Source: Physcomitrium patens
Lineage: Eukaryota > Streptophyta > Bryopsida > Funariales > Funariaceae
DNA length: 64,000 nucleotides
Assembly (NCBI RefSeq): GCF_000002425.4
Contig: NC_037257.1
Coordinates: 9,365,524-9,429,523, forward strand
Reading direction: 5' to 3'
The position numbers and the translations under genes are program-made. The notes under the pieces were generated by a model. The model worked only from the letters and a program-made list of their open reading frames with translations. It did no database searches and was not told where the DNA came from. Below are positions 34,609 to 44,470 of this stretch, piece after piece (within the stretch, counting starts at the first letter, position 1; each line of letters opens with the position of its first letter).

Positions 34609-34619
34609 TTGTCGAGACT
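34609..34619 (+). promoter_or_regulatory. Putative self-primer binding site, element D
   Basis: TTGTCGAGACT lies two bases past the LTR. It is the exact reverse complement of AGTCTCGACAA at the inferred transcript 5' end. Pairing does not extend beyond 11 bp on either side. Its position and spacing equal those in elements A and B. Confidence 0.6.
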
Positions 34620-34630
34620 ACCTTTATCTT

Positions 34631-35004
34631 AATATCAGAGCTGAATCCTTCTTGTTTGAGAGCGGATTACCCCTCTTCTTGAAGGTATTCTAGCGCTTTA
34701 GGGGTTGCGGATTACCTTCCTCTAAACTGATATTTTCTCAATCACAATATCAGAGCTTAGTTCTTTGAGGCAGAGAGTGGACTACCCCTTTCCTTGGAGA
34801 TACTTGAGCGTTCTAAGGGTTGCGGATTACCCTCTCTTGGACTAATATTAATTCCTTCTTTTTGTTTAGCATAGCTAGTAGAAAAGACTGTTAACATCGA
34901 TTTCAGAGCTTTGCCTTCTTGATAGAGTGCGGATTACCCCTCTTCTCGAAAGCATTGAGGCATTTTTAGAGGTTGCGAATTACCCTCCTCTAAAACTGAA
35001 ATCG
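34631..35004 (+). repeat. Triplicated ~105-nt leader module, element D
   Basis: Three units lie at 34631-34735, 34746-34849 and about 34896-35004. Each has an opening arm, CAGAGCT, GCGGATTACC or a near form, a second GATTACC-type motif and a closing arm. Arms are AATATCAG/CTGATATT, AATATCAG/CTAATATT and CGATTTCAG/CTGAAATCG. Element A has one such unit. Confidence 0.75.
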
Positions 35005-35130
35005 TTTAGTGTTTTTTTTTTCTTTTCTCTTCTCCGAGTAGGTTTTAGTGACAGGTAGTGTTACAATTTTTTCCAAGAGACTTAGCAATTTCTTCTTCTC
35101 TCAAAATTTTAATCCATCTATTCTCTAAAT

Positions 35131-36180
35131 ATGGAAGTAGACCAGGTCATAGACAGTGCATCTCCACAAGTAGACAATAGAGTGGCAACTCTTGCAGATC
35201 TTCAAGCTCTTATGAATAGTGTACGAAAGGAGATTGCATTTCTTCGCAATCCAAGTAAAGAACCTCAAATTGATCTAGTGACCGAAGAAGCTAGACGCAA
35301 AATTCATAGCCTACAAGAAGAGATTATTCGACTGAGAGAAGCAAGACATGTGTCACATACGACCCCTATAGATACTTCAAGGATTAGTACGAAAGAACCA
35401 AAAGCGAGTATGCCAGACAAGTTTGACAGAACAAGAGCCAATTTTTGAGGTTTTGTGCAACAAGTACGGCTTTAACTACGCCTATACCCTTCTCGTTATC
35501 CGAATGGATTTACCCAGGTTGCTTTCATAGGTACTCTTCTATAAGGAAATGCTCGCTCTTGGCTTGCTCCACTATTGGAGAAGGATTCTCCAATATTGTA
35601 CGACCTAGAGGCTTTCATAGAGAGACTTACTGCTGCGTTTGGAGATAGCGATCGAGAAAGAGTGGCTGAAAGAAAGATACAAAATCTGCGACAAGGATCA
35701 CGTTCTGCTGCAATCTATGCTGCAGAATTTCAACAGCTTACATGTGACCTTGATTGGAATGATAAGGCATTCATGACACGATTTCGATATGGACTGAGAG
35801 ATGATGTCAAGAACTTATTGATCACCATGCCTAAGGCGGATACTTTAGAAGAACTTATATCTTAGGCAATTATTTGTGACAACCGCCTCTTTGAATTACG
35901 ACAAGAAAGACGATCAGGCTGGAGAAATGATGGAGCATTTGCTACATTTTCAAAAGGTCCAGAGAATCACTCCACAGATCCTAAACCCATGCAAGTTGAT
36001 GCGGTACGTTTCAAACCCCTCACAGCTGAGGAAAGGAAGCGACGGTTTGAACAAAACTTGTGTTTATATTGCGGAGAAGTGGGCCATAAAGCTGTAGATT
36101 GTCGGAAGAAACAGAAGCCTCAAACAACAAGACTCAGGAGTACAAGCATGCAGGAAAACAAGGACGCCCAGCCACAATAG
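35131..36180 (+). pseudogene. gag of element D (four in-frame stops, no frameshift)
   Basis: One frame of 349 codons, opening at ATG 35131. The N-terminal part is helical and charged (residues about 45-75, likely coiled coil). The capsid-like region follows, then a zinc knuckle [14 protein letters not shown] (C-x2-C-x4-H-x4-C) near 36058-36100 that would bind the RNA. Internal stops: TGA 35446 (Arg in element A), TAA 35473, TAA 35542 and TAG 35863 (Gln in A). At least the first and last fit C-to-T changes. The natural end is TAG 36178-36180, overlapping pol. The protein would build the particle. Confidence 0.9.
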
Positions 36181-39100
36181 GGACCGTGCGGCTGGACATC
36201 TCAACATCCAAAATTAATCAAGGTCCCTTTCTCTCAACTCAACCTTCAGATTGTTTTATGGTACCTTTACATCTGGGTATTCAAGAACTACAAGTCGATG
36301 CTTTATTAGACTCGGGTGTATCCGCTTGCTTTATAGATGAAGAGTTTGCCAAGCTTCACAATATTTCTCTTGTAAAGAAACTTAAGCCTGTCCATGTAGA
36401 AGTCATAGACGGACGACCATTGTCTTCGGGCAATGTTATCCATGAAACTAAACCATTGAAGGTACGTCTTGAAAACCATGAAAGTAATATTGTGTTTAAT
36501 GTTATCAAGACCCCTTCATGTCCTATCATTTTGGGACTATCTTGGCTTGATAGATATAATCCATTGATAGATTGGAAGTTGCGGAAAGTGACATTTCCAA
36601 CAAACTCCTTGAAGGTGGAATCTGCCAAGACAATGTCTAGAAACAAATCCTTGTTTATAGGTGCAAGGGCTATCATGAAGGAAGCCAAGCAAAATACACC
36701 TCTTATCATCTTCGCAACTCCGACTCGAGAAGATGCAACTCCGACTTTGGTTATTCCAAAGCAGTATGAAGAATTCAAAGATGTCTTTGAAAAGAAGAAT
36801 GCTGATATGCTGCCAGAGCATCGACCTTATGACTGTGCCATTGAATTGCAAGAAGGAGCACAACCACCTTTTGGACCAATCTACAATTTGTCGGAGACGG
36901 AGTTGACTGAGTTGCAGAAGTACATTGACGAGAATCTAGCCAAGAACTTCATCCGTCATTCGAAGTCGCCAACTGGGGCACCAATCTTATTTGTGAAGAA
37001 GAAGGATGGCTCACTACGGATGTGCGTGGACTATCGAGGTCTCAACAAGGTGACAAAAAAGAATCGCTACCCACTGCCTTTGATCTCTGGTCTTCTAGAA
37101 CAACTTGGGCGTGCAAGGATCTTTACAAAGATTGACCTAAGGGGAGCTTACAACCTTGTGCGAATCAAGGAAGGAGATGAATGGAAGACAGCTTTCCGAA
37201 CAAGGTATGGCCATTTTGAATACAATGTCATGTCATTTGGTCTTATTAATGCTCCAGCGGTCTTTCAACACATGATGAATGACATCTTTCGAGAGCATCT
37301 AGACGATTTTGTTGTCATCTATCTAGATGATATTTTGATATTTTCTAAGAACGAGGAAGAACATGAGAAGCATGTTCGTCTGGTACTCAAAAAACTACGA
37401 GAGCGAGGATTCTATGCCAAATTGGAGAAGTGCTTATTTCACCAAACTGAGATGGAGTTTTTGGGATTCATCGCGACTACGGAAGGCTTGAAGATGGATC
37501 CAAAGAAGGTGGAAGCAATCATGTCTTGAAAAGTTCCAAAGACGGTTAGGGACGTACAATGTTTTCTAGGATTTGCTAACTACTATCGGATCTTCATCAA
37601 GAATTATTCTCAAGTTGCTGCCCCCCTCACTCGGTTAACGTGCAAGGACAAGCTCGAATGGGGACCTATCGCAGAAAAAGCATTTCAAGATTTGAAGATG
37701 GTATTTACTACAGCTCCAATCTTGGTACATCCGGACTTTACAAAGGCCTTTTATTTGGAGACAGATGCTTCGAATTTTGCTTTGGGAGCTGTACTTTCAC
37801 AGATGGGCGTACATGAGAAGCTCCATCCAGTTGCGTTCTATTCTCGAAAATTCTCTGCTGCTGAGATCAACTATGAGATCCACGATAAGAAACTCCTTGC
37901 TATAGTAGATTCTTTCCAAGAGTGGTGCCACTTTCTCGAAGGAACTACACATCTAGTGACCGTATATACAGATCACAAGAATTTGGAGTATTTTATGTCG
38001 GCTCGGGTTTTGAATCGGCGTCAAGCTCCATGGAGTATGTCGCTATCCAGGTTCGACTTTGTTATTACTTATCGGCCTGGGAAGCAACAAGGATTGTTTG
38101 ATGCATTATCAAGGAGATCATATCTCGCGCCAAAGACTGGAGATGCAGCATTTGATCAACAGTGCACCACATTGTTGAAGCCAGAGAAATTTCGGCTCAA
38201 CGCACCTATTGTACCAATTGATGCTGACTTCCTCGACCAGGTACGGGCCGCAACCATTGGAGATTCTCTAGCCCTTGATATCAAGCAACATGCTAGTGAT
38301 GATAAATTCAAGATGGAAGGAGATCTAGTATATTTCGAAGAGCGGTTGTATATCCCAAAAGGGCCAACACGACTCCGAGTTCTTCAATCTCGTCATGACT
38401 TTCCAGCTGCAGGACATTTTGGATTCAATAAGACCTTGGAACTTATTTCTCGCGATTTCTGGTGGCCTCAAATGTGGAAGGATGTGAAAGATTTTGTTGT
38501 ATCTTGTGACATTTGTTCAAGATCCAAAAACCCTCGACATCGGCCTTATGGACTTCTACAGCCATTGCCTATTCCGCGCCGACCATGGTCTTCGGTTTCC
38601 ATGGACTTTATTACGGATCTACCACCATGGAATTCATTTGACAGCATTTTTGTTGTCGTAGACCGGCTTACAAAGATGGCGCATTTTGTCCTTTGCAAGA
38701 AGACATCGTCAAGCGAAGACACAGCAAGACTCTTTCTTGATAATGTGTATCGATATCATGGTGTACCAGATGATATCGTATCAGATCGAGGAACCCAGTT
38801 TGTGTCAAAGTTTTGGAAATCTTTTTTTGAAATATTGAAGGTGGATATCAAGCTTTCTTCGGCATTTCATCCTCAAACGGACGGCCAAACAGAACGGGTG
38901 AATCAAGTTTTAGAGCAATATTTACGTTGCACCATCAACTATCAACAAGATGATTAGGCCGCATATCTACCGCTAGCCGAGTTCGCATATAACAACACCC
39001 TTCATGTGTCAACTCAACAAACGCCATTCTTTTCTAATTATGGATACCATCCGAAGCTTGACTTATGGAGTTCGTCAACGATTAACAATCCAGCAGCTGA

Positions 39101-39659
39101 AGGATTGGTGAAGGAGCTTTCGCAGCTTCAAACTACATTGAAGCTTCAATTGCAAACTGCCCAAGAATCTTACAAGGCGTCTGCGGACAAATTTCAGAAT
39201 CAGGCACCTAAATTCATGATTGGAGACAAAGTTTGGCTGCTTCGACAAAATATTAAGACGAAGCGGCCATGTGACAAATTGGACTATCGGAGATTGGGAC
39301 CATTTGTTATTCAGAAGCAGATCAATCCTGTAGCGTATCGTCTGGAGTTACCAGCTACTATGAAGGTACATCCTGTCTTTCATGTTTCTTTGTTGGAGCC
39401 TTATCGAGAATCGTCTTTTCCTGGAAGAGTACAATGTCCACCACCTAGCATAGAAATAAAGAACCACGAAGAATACGAGGTGGAAAAGGTCCTGGATTCA
39501 CGGCAAAGACGGAATAAATTAGAATATTTTGTGCATTGGAGCGGTTACGATATTAATGAACGAACATGGGAGCCGGCCGAAAATCTCCCGAATGTGCCGC
39601 AAAAGGTACAGGAGTTTCATCGACGATATCCTGAGAAACCCAAGCCGGTTCGACGATAG
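36099..39659 (+). pseudogene. pol of element D with C-terminal chromodomain (two Trp-codon stops)
   Basis: A single frame, -1 relative to gag. Protease: LLDSG near 36303. RT: about 36840-37500, with KKDGSLRM and an intact catalytic YLDD near 37321. RNase H: TDASNFALGAVLSQ from about 37760. Integrase: H/H and CDIC zinc site about 38390-38520, then the catalytic core with SDRG ... 35 residues ... DGQTE (D-x35-E). A chromodomain ends the protein (EYEVEKVL to WSGYDINERTWEP, about 39470-39580) and would steer integration to modified chromatin. Stops: TGA 37527 and TAG 38955, both where element A or context has Trp, so G-to-A changes. No frameshift. The true start of pol is probably downstream of 36099, near the gag stop. 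Confidence 0.95.
36178..36227 (+). promoter_or_regulatory. gag stop with downstream stem in the gag/pol overlap
   Basis: The gag stop lies in CAATAGGGACCGTGCGG, the same block as in element A (4711-4725). GGGACC (36180-36185) can pair with GGTCCC (36222-36227). Elements A (4715-4720 with 4754-4759) and B (27516-27521 with 27555-27560) keep a pairing at the same place with changed bases. I find no classical slippery heptamer. Confidence 0.35.
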
Positions 39660-39804
39660 CTTCTTACTGAAGCTTGCTCATCCAAAAAACAGAAAAGAGG
39701 AGAGAGCACCACCAAAATCCATAGTTGATGTAGTCATTCTCTCCAAGATAGTGTAGAACTTTGTTAGTAGCCCAAGTTTGTTCTTATTGTTTTAGCCTTT
39801 GAAT

Positions 39805-40152
39805 ATGGATAGCCAAGATACTACACTTGTCATGTCATCTCAAGCAATTAGCTCACGAAGACGACCGCGAGATGAAGAACCGCCTGCACCACGACGACGT
39901 TGAAGGATTCCGAGCAACAGATCGCTGGTGATTGTATTTGAGGTCGAGCCTGCCTACAATGGTCAGCCAGAAGGAGTGTTTGCAGGACAATTTCACAATG
40001 AAGACACGGAGGTTCATGCTTGGTCAGAAGTTGAAGGCGTGGGCCACTATCGTTGGCTTCAAGGACCATTGAATCACTTGCCTCATGAACAACAATTGGA
40101 GTTCATAGCAGAGGTTATGCGACAGATCTTCATTTTCTTGCGTTGGTATTGA
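39805..40152 (+). pseudogene. Extra ORF downstream of pol, element D (one internal stop)
   Basis: A 115-codon frame opens at ATG 39805 (MDSQDTTLVMSS), 145 nt after pol. A basic, proline-containing segment follows (SSRRRPRDEEPPAPRRR, possible nuclear signal). TGA at 39901 interrupts it in a run of CGA Arg codons, fitting one C-to-T change. The part after the stop stays open to 40152 and contains WSEVEGVGHYRWLQGPLNHL, then an EQ-rich helix. Element A keeps a homologous C-terminus. There is no transmembrane segment, so it is unlike an envelope gene. Function unknown; the conservation between two diverged elements suggests it was once under selection. Confidence 0.65.
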
Positions 40153-40188
40153 CTGACGATAACATTGCTTCTCGGAGACCTCGAAGCT

Positions 40189-40199
40189 AAAGGAGGAGG
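40189..40199 (+). other. Polypurine tract of element D
   Basis: AAAGGAGGAGG lies three bases before the 3' LTR. Confidence 0.75.
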
Positions 40200-40202
40200 T
40201 GA

Positions 40203-40676
40203 TGTTAGGGACATAGTCCTTAGACCTTTCTAGAGACAAGTTTCTAGAACCTTCTAGAAAGAAGTCTCTAGAAACTTCCAAAAGATTCCTTGAATATTCT
40301 CTTAGAATATTCTTCAAAGATTCCCTAAAGATTCTTTGAAGATTCTCTAAAGATTCCCTTAGAATGCTCTAGAAGATTCTTAGAATATTCTAGTAGATTC
40401 TAGGAAGTTATTTGAGAAGCTTCCTAGCTCTTGGATAGTTGCTCGAGAAGCTTCATAGTTCTTAGGAAGCTTCTTGATGCGCTTCCTTAGAACCATAGGC
40501 CAGTAGTATATATAAGAGTCGAGGCTAAAGAGTTCTTCAGTCTCGACAACGCATCTCTTGAAGCTCTAGCTCAATTCTCCTGGCGTTACTCTTGTACTCA
40601 TCTGATAATCTAGTTCTTGTCATTTCTTCTTGAACTTCTTGTTTAGATTTCTTGTTTGTATTTTTGGTCCGTGACA
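40203..40676 (+). repeat. 3' LTR of element D
   Basis: It is 474 bp, the same length as the 5' LTR, and followed by CAACC. By-eye differences from the 5' LTR: nine substitutions and no indels. Confidence 0.96.
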
Positions 40677-40681
40677 CAACC

Positions 40682-41219
40682 ATGCAACCTTTTCAAAAAA
40701 ACTTCATAGTAAGAATCTATTCCAAAATACCTTATTGTTGGGATAACATGGATTTTTTTTAAAGAAATTTAGAATAAAATGCATCAATTGATTTTTTAAG
40801 AAAACTCAAAAATATATCCTTTTAAAATTTAATTATATTTTATAAGCTAATTTAGATATTTTAAAGAAAAAATGAAGCATCTTAAAATATTTATTGTAAT
40901 AATAAATTTTTTAAAAGATGTTTTATTTATTTGAACTTTTGAAAAATGGTTTCGAAATCTCTAGAGAAAGATAGGCTATTCTTAAATAAAAAGATAAAAG
41001 CTTAGATTTTTTAAAATTAAAATTATAGCTAATGCTTTTAAAATAGTAAAAATACCATAATAATACTTTATATCTAAAAACATCTTTGGATAAAGTTTAA
41101 GTAGTAAGAAAAATATAAAAAATTAATTGAGTATTTTTTATGAAAATAACAATAATTTTTCCAATATTTATTTTATTTTTTAAATAAAAATACTCTAAAA
41201 AATAAGAATAAGAATAAGT

Positions 41220-41273
<54 letters not shown>

Positions 41274-43998
41274 TTATTAGAAGCAAATATATTTTATAAA
41301 AAAAGACTTAAGATTAGAAAATTTCAAATATCAATTGAATTAAAAAAATCTAAAGTTTAAAAGTTTTAGATACATTTTCACATATATGTGAAAATGTATC
41401 TAATAGAAATAGTAATAATTTTTAATTTTTCTTTTTCTATCTATAATTGATTTATTATAATCTAATATTATAAAAATTTTGATATGTTTAACTTACTTAG
41501 ATTAATATATAATCCATCTTAAAAAATTAAAAAAAAAATGTTTGACCAACTAATCGTATTATTGTCCTTTTAAAGCACAATATTTTTATAAATTGTACTA
41601 AAATTGATTCTAATGTCTGCATTATTTGAATATATATATATATATATATTTATATATATTTATATTATTGTAATAAATATTTTTCATAAAATTATAATAC
41701 TATATTAGCTCAATAAAAATTAGTTAATTAATTAAATAAATAAATATTATATCATATCATATCATATCAAATACATCATAAGGCATAATATGAAATTCAT
41801 AAAATTTGGTATCACAATAAAATAGAAATGTTATATTCAAAAATATAATTAATTTTTATTTCAAATTAGATGTTAAATTTATTGTTTGAGGTCAGAAAAA
41901 GAGATATTGAGACAAGAATCTAAATTTATTTTCTTCTTTTTCTTATTTTATTTTACAAATTACTCTTTTATTATAAATTAAGTTTCAAAACTATAATTCA
42001 TTTTCTACCATTTTCATTAATAACAAGACAAAAGACTTTCTAATTAGATTTATTAAGACTTGATAAATAATTTCTTAAAACAAAGCCAACAATGCAATAA
42101 AACTATGTAGTTACCTTTCTTTTAAAAATTGGATTATAAACAACTAATGTTTTTCTTGCTGCAATTATTGATATTGCTCAAAACAAGGTTTAGTAAATGT
42201 TGACTGAAGAACTAAATTTAAACATGATTTTCAAATTTTACATATTATTATAAAATATTATAAAATATAATTAAATAGTAAAATTTCTTTAAAATGAGAA
42301 AAAATAAAACATACAAAATTCTACAAATCAATCCATAAAGGCACTTATTCAATAAAAAAACACAAATCGTTAGAATACACTTACATTTTTTTTACATGTT
42401 TTTGTAATGTAATATTAATTAACAAATATTCTTAAAAAATCTAATTTTGTAATTAACTTGGATTGCACCATCTTTGCATAACTTATTTTTATTACAAAGA
42501 AATATAAATTAAATAGTTCAAAGAAGTTTAAACACATTTTATGGAAGAATATTGGTTGTTATGTAAATAAAGTTACTTTTAATTGCAACTACATACATGA
42601 TAGAATAAGAAAATAATAAATATATAACTTTATTGGCTAGTTTCTTAAAAATTTGTGTATGTCTATTTTTTTTTCAATAAGGTATAGAATATAATATATT
42701 ATACCTTAAAATATTTCTATTTTCACTATTAGGATATCAAACATATATGTAGTCTATGACTTGTGCAATAATATTATTGAAATTTATAAATAAGTTACAC
42801 TTACATATATTTAAAAAAACATATATTAATTTGTACAAATATAATCGCTTTCTGAAGTGATTATGGAGTTGGATGAGCAGAATTACTAAGTCAATGAAAT
42901 ACACAAAGAATTTTATAAGAAAGCATTGACTGTAGATCCTACTCTTGTGACAAAACAAGTGAGGATTCAAGAGAGTTAATGATGTGGATTCAAGCCAAAG
43001 GTCATAATAACTTATTATCAAAAAGGTACAAGGTTGATGTATTAATCAAAATGCCAACATATTTTAGTTAGTACTTTTCTTTTTGGATATAAGAATATGG
43101 GCTTGGGCATTGGTATGGCAATAAACATTTTTTCCAACACTATTGTTGTAAGAGAAATTGATTTGTGTAATTAAAGATACTATGCAATAAAACCTTGGAA
43201 TTTGCACAACTATTGCAATAGCAAATTTTAGTATTACTCCTGTTGTTGTTTTAGAGTCATGCAATTCGTCTTTCATTGTGGTATTGTTTCCAGATCTTGG
43301 TTGATATCCTAATTTGGCCTTAGTCTCAATTTGACAAGTTTCATTCTTCTCTACTATAGCTTAAATCATGGTGTGACTTTTTTTTACTAAAATTTACTGA
43401 AATCGAATACAAATTAAGTTTGATTTGATTTTCTTATAGTTTATATTTCTTGCTAATCAAGCAATAAGAAGCACTTCTCTGAAAAAAAATAATAATTAGA
43501 AGTTGGTTTTATTTTTAATTTTTTAAAAAAATGTTTTTACCCAATTTTTCTAGCATCCTCAAAATGTCGTGTGAGCATTGGCAGCACCAGATAATAAAGA
43601 ATATCCTTAAAAGTAGCTCTTATTAGGAATAAAGCACATTCATTCATCCCTTGGGACACTGGAAACCTGGACATCAAATGTCCACACAAAAAGGAAGGGC
43701 AGTGAGTACCCCGTCCTATATCCAAATTCTAAGCTCATGGGTGTGCCACATCCATGCTCAAAGCTGGGTGCATGAACATTGATTTTCGGTGTTGCTCATG
43801 GAAAATGTCAAATAGTGGGTTTTCTTTTGCACCCAACTTGGCACTTTGCAGCAAACTTAGACAAAATTCCAAGGACGGATTGATTAGTCCCAACTTTTAT
43901 CATCCTACTTTTTCAAGTTCCACATTGAGTCACTGTCAAATCTATCACTTATTAACAAAACAAATACTGTATTCGCCTGTTGTTATTTACACAAAAGT
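40682..43998. other. Very AT-rich DNA, no gene seen
   Basis: It contains TA microsatellites (about 41221-41270 and 41630-41660), a short ATATC run near 41745-41770 and the palindrome listed next. Frames are short and unconvincing. GC rises from about 43540. Confidence 0.5.
41367..41402. repeat. Perfect 36-bp palindrome, no loop
   Basis: The two 18-nt halves are exact reverse complements, starting TAGATACATTTT and meeting at ATA/TAT. Confidence 0.97.
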
Positions 43999-44325
43999 TC
44001 ATTCATCCACTTTTATTCTGCATTCGTTGAGCTTTTCCAAGTGAGGACGTTTGTTGGGCACATCGTCAAAGCGAAGGGAACTTCGAACAGGAGATGTGGC
44101 AGCCTCACGTTCAGTTCTCAAGTAAATGGATCCTATGACCAACGCACCTATGACCGTAAACTGTCTGCCGCAACTCGCCGCCCACGACCATGCCCTGTCC
44201 CCACGGCTGGCCCGATTCAATACCCCGAGAACATAAACCGCGATGTATCGAGAACTTTCCGCCAAATTCCGCAGCGACGCCTCTTCAGCAGTGCTCTTCC
44301 AGTTGGAACGTGCACATCTGAGCAT
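43999..44325 (-). CDS. Possible small membrane protein, divergent from PDX1
   Basis: An ATG-started 108-codon frame whose start is 145 bp from the PDX1 start, in the opposite direction. Residues about 55-72 (GRQFTVIGALVIGSIYL) could be one transmembrane helix followed by a basic residue. Composition is GC-richer than the flank. I recognise no family. The region could equally be promoter or 5' UTR of PDX1, and an overlapping + frame of similar length exists, so this call is weak. Confidence 0.25.
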   Translation of the reverse strand: MLRCARSNWKSTAEEASLRNLAESSRYIAVYVLGVLNRASRGDRAWSWAASCGRQFTVIGALVIGSIYLRTEREAATSPVRSSLRFDDVPNKRPHLEKLNECRIKVDE

Positions 44326-44470
44326 TTAATTGCTGAGGAAGCTCCTTGTTGTCTCGCACCGGACTCTGTTTTGATCAAGGTCGTGGGTTTCAGTTTTCAC
44401 GGTTGAATTACGAGAGGATTGGCTGGGAGCTGTGAGCAATTGGAGTGGAGAGAGAGCGTGAGAGCTAGAG
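44326..44470 (+). promoter_or_regulatory. PDX1 proximal upstream region
   Basis: A GC-rich 145-bp stretch before the PDX1 start with a GAGAGAGAG purine run at about 44450. No TATA box is obvious. It may be shared with a divergent transcript. Confidence 0.3.

Larger units (their letters stand above)
34133..40676 (+). mobile_element. Element D: young Ty3/gypsy chromovirus with extra ORF
   Basis: Full length, with 474-bp LTRs and the perfect 5-bp target duplication CAACC (34128-34132 and 40677-40681). By eye the LTRs differ at nine positions, eight of them transitions. Internal order: putative self-primer site, triple leader module, gag, pol in the -1 frame (protease, RT, RNase H, integrase, chromodomain), extra ORF, polypurine tract. 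The only coding lesions I find are single-base nonsense changes, most of them explicable as C:G to T:A. GC content of the coding part is clearly higher than in A-C. It could be mobilised only in trans. Confidence 0.97.

Noticed and set aside
36356-36863. Two - strand frames of 108 and 140 codons
   Set aside because: They overlap the well-supported pol frame of element D on the other strand.
39805-40152. Envelope-like gene in element D
   Set aside because: The product has no signal peptide or transmembrane helix and is only about 115 residues.
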